A DNA stretch of 64,000 bases. Source: Actinomycetospora sp. NBRC 106378 (lineage in GTDB: Bacteria; Actinomycetota; Actinomycetes; Mycobacteriales; Pseudonocardiaceae). The position numbers and the translations under genes were made by a program. A model generated the notes under the pieces. It worked only from the letters and a program-made list of their open reading frames with translations. It ran no database searches and had not been told where the DNA came from. Shown here piece by piece: positions 8,172 through 16,619 of this stretch; the stretch's first letter is position 1, and each line of letters opens with the position of its first letter. The stretch spans positions 48,671 to 112,670 of the forward strand of contig NZ_BSTT01000019.1 of assembly GCF_030269685.1 (NCBI RefSeq), given 5' to 3'.

Positions 8172-9470
8172 ATGCGTGTCACTGTCATCGGCGCCGGGAT
8201 CGGGGGCCTCGCCCTCGCGCAGGCCCTGCACCGGGCCGACATCGACGTCGTGGTGCACGACCGGGACGCCCACGTGGGCGCGACCGGCGGTTACCGGCTG
8301 GCCCTCGACCGGCCGGCGTGCGAGATGTTGCGGCGCCACCTCGGGCCCGCGCACTACCAGGCACTGCTGGGCAGTTCGGCGCCGCCGTCGGCCTCGCGGA
8401 CCCTCACCCTCGCCGACCACCGGCTCCGCCCCCTGGCCGAGCAGACCTTCGACCCCGCCGACGAGGCGTTGTTCATCGGCCGGGTCCCGCTCCGTACCCT
8501 CCTCGCCGAGGGCCTCGGGGACCGGGTGCGCTTCGCGAGCACCTACCGCGACCACGAGGTGCGCTCCGACGGCCGGGTCGTGACGCACTTCGACGACGGG
8601 ACCACGGAGGTCTCCGACGTGCTCGTCGGCGCCGACGGGGTCCGGTCGCGGGTCGCCGCGACCCTGGCGGGCCGTCCCACCTCCACCCCGTGCGACTACG
8701 GGTGCATCGCCGCGCGCATCCCGCTGACGGCGGAGGTCCGCCGACGGCTGCCCGCGATGCTCGCGGACGGCCCCGGCCTCGCGCAGGGGCCCGGTGGCCT
8801 CGGCCTGTTCCTCACCGCGCACGATCCCGCGGCCGGGGCCACCGTCGACCCCGCCACCTGTCGGGAGGTCGCCGCGATCACCGAGGCGCCCGCGCTCGTC
8901 TGGGGGCTCATCGGGCCGGAGGCGGTACTGCGACCGGGCGGGACGGCACTCGCGGCGGGCGCGCTGGTCGCGCACGCGCGGCACGTCCTGCGGGGCTGGT
9001 CGCCGGCTCTCCTGGACCTCGTCGCCGCCACCGACGTCGACACCGCGGCGTACTTCGGCTACCACACGTGCGATCCCGACGGTGACCTCACGCCGTGGCC
9101 CGCGGGTCCGGTCACCGCCCTCGGCGACGCGGTCCACGCCATGCCACCGACCGGCGGTGGCTCGGCCGCCACCGCCATCCGCGACGCCGGGCACCTCGCC
9201 GACGAACTGGTCGCCGCCCGCGACGGGACCACGACGATCCCGCTGGCCACCCTGCGCTTCCAGCAGACGATGGCCGGCTACGCGCCGTCCCGGGTGCGCG
9301 ACGCCCTCGGTCTCCTCCGGTCGATGCAGCGGCTGTCCCACCCGGTCGCGAGCGGGGTCGCCCGCGTGGGGCTGCCCGCCGTCGCCGCGTGGCACCGGGT
9401 CCGGACGAGCCTCACCGGCTCCGGTCGCCCCGGGTCCGCCGTGGCCGACCACGCCCGGGTGGTCTCGTGA
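8172..9470 (+). CDS. FAD-dependent monooxygenase (PHBH-like)
   Basis: A 432-residue single-component flavin monooxygenase. The dinucleotide-binding motif VIGAGIGGLALAQAL starts at residue 5. A DG-type motif DVLVGADGVRSRV lies near residue 155, and the FAD ribityl motif GDAVHAMPPTGGGSAATAIRDA near residue 318. These three motifs define the class A aromatic hydroxylase fold. Such enzymes hydroxylate aromatic or polyketide-like substrates, or in some cases inactivate antibiotics, but this substrate is not identifiable. The gene is followed, with GTGA overlap, by an NmrA-like protein, and is probably derepressed by the divergent MarR protein. Confidence 0.88.
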   Translation: MRVTVIGAGIGGLALAQALHRADIDVVVHDRDAHVGATGGYRLALDRPACEMLRRHLGPAHYQALLGSSAPPSASRTLTLADHRLRPLAEQTFDPADEALFIGRVPLRTLLAEGLGDRVRFASTYRDHEVRSDGRVVTHFDDGTTEVSDVLVGADGVRSRVAATLAGRPTSTPCDYGCIAARIPLTAEVRRRLPAMLADGPGLAQGPGGLGLFLTAHDPAAGATVDPATCREVAAITEAPALVWGLIGPEAVLRPGGTALAAGALVAHARHVLRGWSPALLDLVAATDVDTAAYFGYHTCDPDGDLTPWPAGPVTALGDAVHAMPPTGGGSAATAIRDAGHLADELVAARDGTTTIPLATLRFQQTMAGYAPSRVRDALGLLRSMQRLSHPVASGVARVGLPAVAAWHRVRTSLTGSGRPGSAVADHARVVS

Positions 9471-10120
9471 GCGCCGACCTCGCCGTCGTCGTCCTCGGCG
9501 CCGGCGGTGCCACCGGACGGCGCGTCGTCGCGGAGGCCCTGCACGCCGGTCATCGGGTGACCGCCACCGCCCGCGACCCCGACCGCCTCCGCTCCCTCCT
9601 GGCCGCGGACGACCTCCCCAGCCGCCCCGTGGTGGTTCGGGCCGACGTCACGGACGAGACGAGTCTCGACGCGGCGATCGACGGTCACGACGTCGTCGTC
9701 TCCGCCGTCGGCCCGCCGGGCCGGCGCGCCGACGGGCTGTACTCCGCCGGGGCGCGGGCCACCGTCGCCGCCATGGACCGGTGCGGGGTCGACCGCTTCG
9801 TCGGCGTGACCTCGGCCGGGGTCCGCCGCGACGATCCCGAGCTCGCCCTCTGGTACCGGCTGCTCGTCCGCCCGCTCCTCCGGGAGCTCTACGACGACAT
9901 GATCGCCATGGAGGCCGTCGTCACGGCCGGGGAGCTCGACTGGACCCTGGTGCGGCCGGTCCTGCTCCTCGACCGGGACGCCACCGACCGCTACCGCGTC
10001 GACGACGCCGCGACCCCGCCGCACGGCCGGTCGATCACCCGGGGTGACGTCGCCCGCTTCATCGTCACCGAGCTCCGGGACCGACGCTGGTCGCGCCGCC
10101 GGCCCACGATCGCGCACTGA
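9467..10120 (+). CDS. NmrA/SDR-like NAD(P)-binding protein
   Basis: A 217-residue protein starting GTG at 9467 inside the stop of the monooxygenase gene. It opens with VVVLGAGGATGRRVVAEALHAGH, a GxxGxxG Rossmann motif of atypical SDRs, and has ADVTDETSLDAAIDGHDVVVSAVG and the C-terminal NmrA-like pattern LDWTLVRPVLLLD. The canonical YxxxK catalytic pair is not evident, so it may be a redox sensor or a quinone/flavin reductase-like partner of the monooxygenase. Co-translation supports a shared function. Confidence 0.82.
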   Translation: MSADLAVVVLGAGGATGRRVVAEALHAGHRVTATARDPDRLRSLLAADDLPSRPVVVRADVTDETSLDAAIDGHDVVVSAVGPPGRRADGLYSAGARATVAAMDRCGVDRFVGVTSAGVRRDDPELALWYRLLVRPLLRELYDDMIAMEAVVTAGELDWTLVRPVLLLDRDATDRYRVDDAATPPHGRSITRGDVARFIVTELRDRRWSRRRPTIAH

Positions 10121-10129
10121 GCCCTGGGC

Positions 10130-11404
10130 TCAGCTCCGGCCGAAGACGTTCCCGCTGGGGATCTTCGGGCGCTCCAGGGACACGGATTCCCGACGACGGG
10201 TGGCGCGGTAGAGCGCGGCGGTGTCCGCCGCGATGGTCGGCCAGGCGAAGTCGGTGTCGAGGCGCTCGCGGGCCGTGGCGGCCCGTCGTCGGGACGCCTC
10301 CGGGTCGTCGAGCGCCGCGACGACGGCGGCGGCGCAGCCCGCGACGTCACCCGGGTCGAACGAGAGCCCGGTGACGCCGTCGAGCACGACCTCCCCGAGC
10401 CCGCCGGCCCGCGACGCCACCAGGGGCGCGCCCGCGGCCGCCGCCTCCAGCGCGACGATGCCGAACGGCTCGTAGCGCGACGGCAGGACGACCGCCGACG
10501 CCGAGCCCAGCAGGCGCGTGAGGGTGACGTCGTCGACGTGCCCGAGCATCACGACCGCGCGGCGCACCCGGGCCTCGCGGGCGCGGGCGGACAGCCAGGC
10601 GGCGTGGGAGCCGGAGCCCGCGATCATCAGCCGCGTCCCGGGGTGGGCCCGACGGATCGCGGGGAGCGCGGCGATGACGTCCTGGATGCCCTTCTCCCAC
10701 TCCAGACGGCCGAACGTGACGAGGGTGGGCGGGCTGACGCGACGATGCGGATTCTCTGCCACTGGATGACAGGAACGACGCTTTCCTGCCACGGGGGAGG
10801 GCGCCCACCCCGACGCGTCGATCCCGTTGTGCAGCACCGCGATCCCGGTCGGGTCGACGTCGAACAGGTCGGCGACCTCGGTGCGCATCGCGTGCGAGCA
10901 CGTGACCACGGCGTCGGCGGCGTTCGCGAGCCACCACTCCACGCTGTGCACCTGCTGGTTCAGCGGCTGCGACAGCCAGCCCCCGTGGCGGCCCGCCTCC
11001 GTGGCGTGGATCGTCGCGACCAGCGGCACGTCGGCGAGCTCGCGCAGGGTGATCGCGGCGTGGGCGACGAGCCAGTCGTGGGCGTGCACGACCTCCGGTC
11101 GCCACTCCCGCAGCAGCCCGGTGGCCGCGCGGACCAGGGCGTGGTTCATCGCGAGCGTCCAGGCCACGAGGTCGCGGAAGAACTCCAGGTGCGGCGGGTC
11201 CTCGGCGACCCGCAGCACGCGCACGCCGTCGACGACCGTGTCGGTGGTCGGGTGGGTCGCGGCGTCGGTCCCGGTGGGCTGCCGGGTCAGGACGACGACG
11301 TCGTGGCCCTGCGCGGCGAGGTGCGTCGCGAGCGCCCCGACGTGGCGTCCGAGCCCGCCGACCACGACCGGCGGGTACTCCCAGGACACCAGCAGGGTTC
11401 TCAT
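10130..11404 (-). CDS. GT4 glycosyltransferase, alpha-1,4-glucosyltransferase of the Rv3032 type
   Basis: A 424-residue GT-B fold protein. The acceptor loop WEYPPVVVGGLGRHVGALA opens it, as in glycogen synthases and maltose-1-phosphate synthases. The nucleotide-sugar half contains LVTFGRLEWEKGIQDVI and the EX7E motif EPFGIVALE. Its ATG overlaps the stop of the GH57 gene, the same pairing as mycobacterial Rv3031-Rv3032, which builds the glucan backbone of 6-O-methylglucose lipopolysaccharide. Between the two domains, about residues 203-216 (AGKRRSCHPVAEN) are encoded by a copy of a dispersed palindromic repeat read in frame. An alternative role in glycogen synthesis is possible. Confidence 0.85.
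   Translation of the reverse strand: MRTLLVSWEYPPVVVGGLGRHVGALATHLAAQGHDVVVLTRQPTGTDAATHPTTDTVVDGVRVLRVAEDPPHLEFFRDLVAWTLAMNHALVRAATGLLREWRPEVVHAHDWLVAHAAITLRELADVPLVATIHATEAGRHGGWLSQPLNQQVHSVEWWLANAADAVVTCSHAMRTEVADLFDVDPTGIAVLHNGIDASGWAPSPVAGKRRSCHPVAENPHRRVSPPTLVTFGRLEWEKGIQDVIAALPAIRRAHPGTRLMIAGSGSHAAWLSARAREARVRRAVVMLGHVDDVTLTRLLGSASAVVLPSRYEPFGIVALEAAAAGAPLVASRAGGLGEVVLDGVTGLSFDPGDVAGCAAAVVAALDDPEASRRRAATARERLDTDFAWPTIAADTAALYRATRRRESVSLERPKIPSGNVFGRS
10757..10800. repeat. Dispersed repeat, family A, copy inside the GT4 gene
   Basis: CTGCCACTGGATGACAGGA is followed by ACGACGCTTTCCTGCCACG. The same string in inverted orientation occurs at 21977-22030, and related arms occur at 22141-22187 and 31932-31984. 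The copy is imperfectly palindromic and is translated as part of the interdomain linker of the GT4 protein without breaking the frame. Confidence 0.75.
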
Positions 11405-12909
11405 GCGTCGACCAGCACCCGGGAGCGCGCCGGCGTCAGGTGGCGGGCGTCGAGGTGACCGAACAGGTCGTCCTGCGCGGCGAACACGGCGGCCCGGCGC
11501 GCCGCCTCCGCGTGGCGTCCGGCGGGCAGGAGATCGGTCAGCTCGCGGACCCGGTCGCGGTGTTCGGCGGCGCGTCGGCGGGCGTAGTGCGCGGCGGAGT
11601 CCTTCGTGACCATGAACGCCCAGTCGCTAGACAGGGCCAGTGCCGCCTGCACGGCGAGGGCGTCGAGCGTGGCGTCGCGCCCGGTGGAGCGGGGGACGCC
11701 GTCGACCGCGGCGAGCAGGCGGGTCGCGACCTCGGTGTTGTCGGTGACCAGGTCGGCCACCGCGGCGCCGTCCCACACGCGCCAGTCCTTGCCCGAGCCC
11801 CACGACGACGGCGGGAGCACCACCGGCTCCTCGACGTGCCCGGCCTCGACCGCACCGCGCAGGGTGGTGACGCGCACCCCGGCGTCGGGAAGGAGCGTCA
11901 GCACCTGCTCCAGCCACGCCGGGCCCTCGTGCCACCAGTGCCCGAACAGCTCGGTGTCGTACGCCGCGACGACGAGGCCGTGCCGGCCGCGGCTCGCCTT
12001 CAGCTCCCGCAGCCGGGCGACGACGGTGTCGACGAAGTCCTGCGCGTCCTTCCCGACGGCGGCCGCGGCCCGGTCGGGCTCGTAGGGCGCCTTCTCGGCC
12101 ACCCGCTTCCCGGTCACCCGGTAGGGCTTGAAGCCCGAGGCGTGGTCGAAGGTGTGGAAGTCGCGGTAGTCGGGGCCGCCCGGGTAGCCGGCCTTCGGCG
12201 ACCACACGCGGTAGGTGACCTCGAGGTCGCGGCCGAAGGCGACGACGTCGGACCCGTCGACCGGGTGCGCCGCGGCCGTGTCGCCGCGCAGGGCGGGGCC
12301 GTCGACGAGGAACCGCTGCACGCCCGCCGCGGCGTACTCGCGCTCCATGCCGGGCGCGTAGCCGCACTCCGGCGCCCAGATGCCCCGCGGGCGGGCGCCG
12401 AGCCGGCGCGCGGTGTCGCGCAGGCCGCCGTCGAGCAGGAACCGCCGGACGCGGCCGGGCAGCAGCGGGCCGAACGGGTGCGTGACCGGCCCGCCGAGGA
12501 GTTCCACCACACCGGAGTCGGTGAGACCGCGGAAGACGGGCGAGCCGCCGTGGCGCCAGGTCCGCTCGAAGGTCTCGAGCGCGGCGGCCGCGGCCCGGTG
12601 CTCGCGGACGGCGGTCTCGGGGAGCCGGCGGTGGTTCGCGTGCGCCCGGAGCTGCCAGTCGGCGAGCCAGGCGTGCATCGCCCGCAGCGTGTACGGGTGG
12701 TCGAGCTGGGCCGCGAGCACCGGCGTGACGCCCAGGGTGAGGACGTCGCGGTGGCCCCGATCGGCCAGGCGGTGCAGCACGTCGACCACGGGCAGGTAGG
12801 AGTGCGCCCAGGCCTGGTAGAGCCAGTCCTCACCGACCGGCCACGAGCCGTGCCGGGCCAACCAGGGCAGGTGGGAGTGCAGGACCAGGCAGAACGTCCC
12901 CTCCGTCAT
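11401..12909 (-). CDS. GH57 family 1,4-alpha-glucan branching enzyme (Rv3031 type)
   Basis: A 502-residue protein of the usual GH57/DUF1957 branching-enzyme length. It begins FCLVLHSHLPWLARHG, the GH57 HSHLPW block. The nucleophile region appears as GIWAPECGYAPGME, with the conserved Glu, and the acid/base block as AAYDTELFGHWWHEGP. A C-terminal helical domain follows (WAFMVTKDSAAHYARRRAAEH). It introduces alpha-1,6 branches into alpha-1,4 glucans. Its coupling to the GT4 gene, with a methyltransferase nearby, matches the mycobacterial Rv3030-Rv3032 locus for methylglucose lipopolysaccharide, which serves as a fatty-acyl carrier. That pathway assignment is inferred from context. Confidence 0.87.
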   Translation of the reverse strand: MTEGTFCLVLHSHLPWLARHGSWPVGEDWLYQAWAHSYLPVVDVLHRLADRGHRDVLTLGVTPVLAAQLDHPYTLRAMHAWLADWQLRAHANHRRLPETAVREHRAAAAALETFERTWRHGGSPVFRGLTDSGVVELLGGPVTHPFGPLLPGRVRRFLLDGGLRDTARRLGARPRGIWAPECGYAPGMEREYAAAGVQRFLVDGPALRGDTAAAHPVDGSDVVAFGRDLEVTYRVWSPKAGYPGGPDYRDFHTFDHASGFKPYRVTGKRVAEKAPYEPDRAAAAVGKDAQDFVDTVVARLRELKASRGRHGLVVAAYDTELFGHWWHEGPAWLEQVLTLLPDAGVRVTTLRGAVEAGHVEEPVVLPPSSWGSGKDWRVWDGAAVADLVTDNTEVATRLLAAVDGVPRSTGRDATLDALAVQAALALSSDWAFMVTKDSAAHYARRRAAEHRDRVRELTDLLPAGRHAEAARRAAVFAAQDDLFGHLDARHLTPARSRVLVDA

Positions 12910-13013
12910 CCGACCTCCTTCGGCCCAGCAGGTTACTTCCGGGTAGACGCGGATCTCGGACGGGGATGACGTTCCACCATGCTACCGTCGGTGCTCCACC
13001 ACGGAGGCACGCA

Positions 13014-13280
13014 ATGGCGGCGCTGAACATCAAGAACGACGAGACCTACGCTCTGGCGCGGCAGCTGGCCAACGAGACCGGCGAGAGCCTCACCGAGGCC
13101 GTGACCACGGCGGTGCGGGAACGTCTCGCGAGGCTCCCGGCACGGGGGTCGGTGGACGCGGCCCGACTCGAGGCCGGCCGCGCCATCGCCCGCAACATCG
13201 CGGCACGCCTGGGACCCTACGAACCCGGCGTCGACCCGACGGCGTTCCTCGACGACGAGGCGACCGGACTGCCACGGTGA
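13014..13280 (+). CDS. vapB: VapB-type antitoxin
   Basis: An 88-residue protein starting at ATG 13014 behind GGAGG (13003-13007). The N-terminus MAALNIKNDETYALARQLANETGESLTEAV matches the Rv0623-like/PSK antitoxin fold: a beta-strand followed by a helix that forms the dimeric DNA-binding domain. The C-terminal tail with FLDDEATGLPR probably wraps the toxin. Its stop overlaps the start of the toxin gene (GTGA), as in most vapBC operons, and the pair should be autoregulated. Confidence 0.9.
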   Translation: MAALNIKNDETYALARQLANETGESLTEAVTTAVRERLARLPARGSVDAARLEAGRAIARNIAARLGPYEPGVDPTAFLDDEATGLPR

Positions 13281-13693
13281 TCGTCGATTCCTCCGCGCTC
13301 GTGGCGGTCCTGCGTCAGGAACCCGACGCCGACGTCTACGACCAGGCCATCGCGACGGTGGGCTTCGCGCGCCTCTCCGCCGCCAACTACGTGGAGACGG
13401 CCCTGGTGATCGACGGGGCGGGAGACCCGGTCGCCAGCAGGGAACTCGACCACTACCTCGGTGTCATGCGGATCGAGCTGGTCCCGGTGACGCCGGCCCA
13501 GGCGCACCTCGCCCGCGCGGCCCTCCGCGACTTCGGGAGGGGCTCCGGGCACCCGGCGAGGCTCAACTACGGCGACTGTTTCTCCTACGCGCTCGCCATC
13601 GACACCGGAGAGCCCCTGCTCTACAAGGCGCCCCGGAAGACGGGAGACACGGACTTCGTCCACACCGACGTCAGGCCGGCCGTGCCGCGCTGA
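13277..13693 (+). CDS. vapC: VapC toxin, PIN-domain ribonuclease
   Basis: A 138-residue PIN-domain protein. It begins MIVDSSALVAVLRQEPDA with the first catalytic Asp. The conserved Glu is in AANYVETALVI, and the third and fourth acidic positions are in LNYGDCFSYALAI. VapC toxins cleave tRNA or rRNA when freed from VapB. The GTG start overlaps the antitoxin stop. The 3' end overlaps the convergent methyltransferase gene by 23 bp, suggesting that the pair was inserted into a compact locus and has settled there. All key residues are present, so it is probably active. Confidence 0.9.
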   Translation: MIVDSSALVAVLRQEPDADVYDQAIATVGFARLSAANYVETALVIDGAGDPVASRELDHYLGVMRIELVPVTPAQAHLARAALRDFGRGSGHPARLNYGDCFSYALAIDTGEPLLYKAPRKTGDTDFVHTDVRPAVPR

Positions 13694-14423
13694 CGACGAG
13701 GTCGAGCGAGGCGTCGACGTCGTCGGCGCGTAGGTCGAACTCGTCGACGGTCACGGCCTCGACGTCGGCGACCAGGGCCTCCGGCCACTCCGCGCCCGAC
13801 AGCGCCAGCGCGATCTGCGCGTCGACGATCGACCCGCCGTGGCGCGCGTCGCGCTCGCGGAGCGCGGCGCCGTGGTGGAGCCCGCGCACCTCGACGCCGG
13901 AGAACCCGGCGTCGGGAAGCATCGCCACGAGGTCCTCCGCCGCGAGCTCGCGGGTGTGGAAGGGGTTGAGCGGGCGGTCGTCGAGGGCGTTGCCGGGGGA
14001 GAAGGTGAGGCGGTTGGGCGTGGAGCAGTGCAACCGCCCGCCCGGCCGGAGCACGCGGGCGCACTCGCGCAGGAACCCGGGCTGGTCCCACAGGTGCTCG
14101 ATCACCTGGAGGTTCACGACGACGTCGACCGAGGCGTCGGGCAGCGGGAGGCGCTGCAGGTCGGCGCGGACGACGTCGAGCCCGTAGCGCCGGTGGACGT
14201 GTGCGGCCGTCGCCGCCTCCAGCTCCAGCCCGACGACACGCTCCGCGACGTCGGCGAGCAGCGCCGCCCCGTAGCCCTCGCCCACTCCGGCCTCGAGCAC
14301 GACGGCGTCCCGGCAGTCGTCGACCAGGGCGAGGTAGACGGCCTCGTGGCGGCGGAACCAGTAGTTCTCCGCCGGGATCCCGGGGACGGTGCGCTCGCCG
14401 GTCAGCGGCAGGGTCTCGGTCAC
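13671..14423 (-). CDS. SAM-dependent methyltransferase of the Rv3030 type
   Basis: A 250-residue class I methyltransferase. The motif VVLEAGVGEGYGAALLADVA binds SAM, then DLQRLPLPDASVDVVVNLQVIEHLWDQPGF and VLRPGGRLHCSTPNRLTFSP follow. The conserved N-terminal TGERTVPGIPAENYWFRRHEAVY block and the location next to GH57 and GT4 genes match mycobacterial Rv3030. In that locus methyltransferases are tied to methylglucose lipopolysaccharide. It is on the same strand as GH57/GT4 but separated from them by the oppositely oriented vapBC insert. Confidence 0.83.
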   Translation of the reverse strand: MTETLPLTGERTVPGIPAENYWFRRHEAVYLALVDDCRDAVVLEAGVGEGYGAALLADVAERVVGLELEAATAAHVHRRYGLDVVRADLQRLPLPDASVDVVVNLQVIEHLWDQPGFLRECARVLRPGGRLHCSTPNRLTFSPGNALDDRPLNPFHTRELAAEDLVAMLPDAGFSGVEVRGLHHGAALRERDARHGGSIVDAQIALALSGAEWPEALVADVEAVTVDEFDLRADDVDASLDLVVSAARPA

Positions 14424-14461
14424 GCCGCCATCCTCGTGTCCCCGGCGAGCGGGCCCGTCAG

Positions 14462-14480
14462 TTAGGTTGGGCTCACCTCA
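14462..14480 (+). promoter_or_regulatory. IdeR/DmdR iron box upstream of importer operon
   Basis: TTAGGTTGGGCTCACCTCA closely fits the 19-bp actinobacterial iron box (TTAGGTTAGSCTAACCTAA-like). It sits 17 bp before the GTG of the first FecCD permease, where iron-loaded IdeR/DmdR1 would repress transcription. Two further copies in the same locus support the call. Confidence 0.85.
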
Positions 14481-14496
14481 GTCGAGGGAGGGACCC

Positions 14497-15543
14497 GTGA
14501 CCGCGCTCGCCGACCGACCGGCGGGGACACGTGTCCCCCGGGGCAGGCGCCCGGCGCTCGTCGTCGGGATCGCGGTGGTGGCCCTCCTCGTCGCGATGGT
14601 CCTGTCGGTCGTGGTCGGGGCGGCGCTGCTCAGCCCCGTCCAGGTGTGGGCCGGGCTGACCGGGACGGGTGCCGACCAGACCGTGGCGATCGTGCAGGAC
14701 CTCCGGGTGCCGCGGACGCTGCTCGGGGCCCTCGTCGGGATCGCGCTCGGGGTGGCCGGGGCGCTCATGCAGGGCCACACCCGCAACCCGCTCGCCGACC
14801 CCGGACTGCTCGGCGTGAGCGCGGGCGCGGGCTTCCTGCTCGTCGTCGCCATCCAGTTCCTCGGCATCACGAGCCTGTACGGCACGGTGTGGTTCGGCTT
14901 CGCCGGCGCGGGGCTCGCCAGCGTGCTCGTGTTCGCCCTGGCCTCGCTCGGCGGCAGCCGCGCGGGCGGGCCGACCCCGGTGACGCTCGCCCTGGCCGGG
15001 GTCGCCGTGAGCGAGCTGCTCATCGCGATCACCTCGGCCCTGGTCCTGCGGGACACGTCCTCCCTCGACGCCTACCGCTTCTGGTCCGCGGGCGCCCTCG
15101 ACGACAAGGACTCGCTCGCCTCGCTGCAGATCGCCCCGTTCGTCCTCGCGGGACTGGTCCTCGCCGCGATCAACGCACCGGGTCTCAACGTGCTCGCCCT
15201 CGGTGAGGACACCGCCCGCGGCCTCGGACACCACGTCGGCCGCGCCCGCGCGCTCGGGATCGCCGCCATCACGCTGCTCGCCGGGTCCGCCGTCGCGGTG
15301 GCGGGGCCGATCTCCTTCGTCGGGCTCGTCGCGCCGCACATCGCCCGCTTCTTCACCGGCCCCGACCACCGCTGGCTCCTGCCGGTCGCCGGGCTGGGCG
15401 GCGCGACGCTGGTGCTGGTGGCCGACGTGGTCGGCCGGCTCGTGGTCCGTCCCGGGGAGCTGCAGGTCGGGATCGTGCTGGCCGTCGTCGGCGCGCCCTT
15501 CTTCATCGCGCTCGTGCGGCGACGGAAGCTGGCGCGGCTGTGA
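14497..15543 (+). CDS. Iron-siderophore ABC importer permease 1 (FecCD family)
   Basis: A 348-residue inner-membrane protein using GTG 14497 after GAGGGAGG. It has about ten hydrophobic segments, with family blocks RVPRTLLGALVGIALGVAGALMQGHTRNPLADPGLLGVSAGA near residues 70-110 and GPISFVGLVAPHIARF near 270, the cytoplasmic loop that contacts the ATPase. It pairs with the next permease to form the transmembrane channel for ferric siderophores. It is the first gene of an iron-box-controlled operon, so it should be expressed under iron limitation. Confidence 0.93.
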   Translation: MTALADRPAGTRVPRGRRPALVVGIAVVALLVAMVLSVVVGAALLSPVQVWAGLTGTGADQTVAIVQDLRVPRTLLGALVGIALGVAGALMQGHTRNPLADPGLLGVSAGAGFLLVVAIQFLGITSLYGTVWFGFAGAGLASVLVFALASLGGSRAGGPTPVTLALAGVAVSELLIAITSALVLRDTSSLDAYRFWSAGALDDKDSLASLQIAPFVLAGLVLAAINAPGLNVLALGEDTARGLGHHVGRARALGIAAITLLAGSAVAVAGPISFVGLVAPHIARFFTGPDHRWLLPVAGLGGATLVLVADVVGRLVVRPGELQVGIVLAVVGAPFFIALVRRRKLARL

Positions 15544-16619
15544 TGCGGGAGGCCGGGGTCCTGACGACGGCGCGGCGCGGGTTCCGGGCCGGGCCCGTCA
15601 CCGGCGTGTGGCGCACGCGGGCGGTACTGGTCGCGGTGGTGACCGCCGTGCTGCTCGTGCTGGTCGCCGCGGTGAACCTCGGGCGCGGGGACTTCCCGAT
15701 CCCGGTCACCGAGGTCGTCCGCATCCTGCTCGGCGGCGGCGACCCGGCCGACGCCTACATCGTCACCGAGCTGCGCCTGCCCCGGACCCTGACCGGCGCG
15801 TTCGTGGGCGCCGCGCTGGGGCTGTCCGGTGCCCTGACCCAGGCCGTCGTCCGGAACCCGCTGGCCAGCCCGGACATCCTCGGCGTCACCGACGGCGCGA
15901 GCCTGTTCGCCGTCGCGTCCGTGGTGCTCGCGGGCGGTGCGGGCGTGTCGGGGCTGGCGGTGTCGCCGGTCGGCACGCCGATCGCGGCGCTCGCCGGCGG
16001 CCTGGTCGCCGCGGCCCTGGTCTACGTCCTGGCCTACCGGCAGGGCCTGGACGGCTTCCGGCTGCTGCTGGTCGGGATCGCGGTGAGCTCGGCCGCGGTC
16101 TCGCTGACCACCTACCTGCTCGTGTCGGCGAACGTCCAGCAGGCCGGACAGGTGCTGACCTGGTTGCGCGGGTCGCTCGCCAGCCGGTCCTGGGAGAACG
16201 TGGTGCCCGCGGGCCTCGTCCTGGCGGTCGGGCTGCCGCTCGCGATCGTGCTGGCGTTCCGGCTCGCCGCCCTCGAGCTCGGCGACGAGGCCGCCCGCGG
16301 GCTCGGGGTACGGGTGGACCGCGCCCGCGCCGGGGTGGTCGGCGTGGCCGTGGTGCTGGCCGCCGTGGCGACCGCCTGCGCCGGGCCGATCCGGTTCGTC
16401 GCGCTCGTCGTCCCGCAGATCATGCTGCGCCTCTCCGGGGGATCGCGGCCGCCGCTGGTCGGCTCCGCCCTCGGTGGGGCGCTGCTCGTGGTGGCCGCGG
16501 ACCTCGTCGCGCGCACCGTGCTCGGCGAGGCGGTGCCCGTCGGGGTCGTCACCGTGGTCGTCGGCGCCCCGTACCTGCTCTACCTGCTCGTCCGCCGCAC
16601 CCGCAGGAGGACCGTGTGA
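15543..16619 (+). CDS. Iron-siderophore ABC importer permease 2 (FecCD family)
   Basis: A 358-residue permease. ATG 15543 overlaps the preceding stop by one base; an in-frame GTG at 15540 is the alternative start. The FecCD signature appears as RLPRTLTGAFVGAALGLSGALTQAVVRNPLASPDILGVTDGA. The ATPase-contact loop is GPIRFVALVVPQIMLRL near residue 280. With the first permease it would form a FepD/FepG-like heterodimer. The ATPase gene follows with a GTGA overlap, so the three membrane-complex genes are translationally coupled. Confidence 0.92.
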   Translation: MREAGVLTTARRGFRAGPVTGVWRTRAVLVAVVTAVLLVLVAAVNLGRGDFPIPVTEVVRILLGGGDPADAYIVTELRLPRTLTGAFVGAALGLSGALTQAVVRNPLASPDILGVTDGASLFAVASVVLAGGAGVSGLAVSPVGTPIAALAGGLVAAALVYVLAYRQGLDGFRLLLVGIAVSSAAVSLTTYLLVSANVQQAGQVLTWLRGSLASRSWENVVPAGLVLAVGLPLAIVLAFRLAALELGDEAARGLGVRVDRARAGVVGVAVVLAAVATACAGPIRFVALVVPQIMLRLSGGSRPPLVGSALGGALLVVAADLVARTVLGEAVPVGVVTVVVGAPYLLYLLVRRTRRRTV

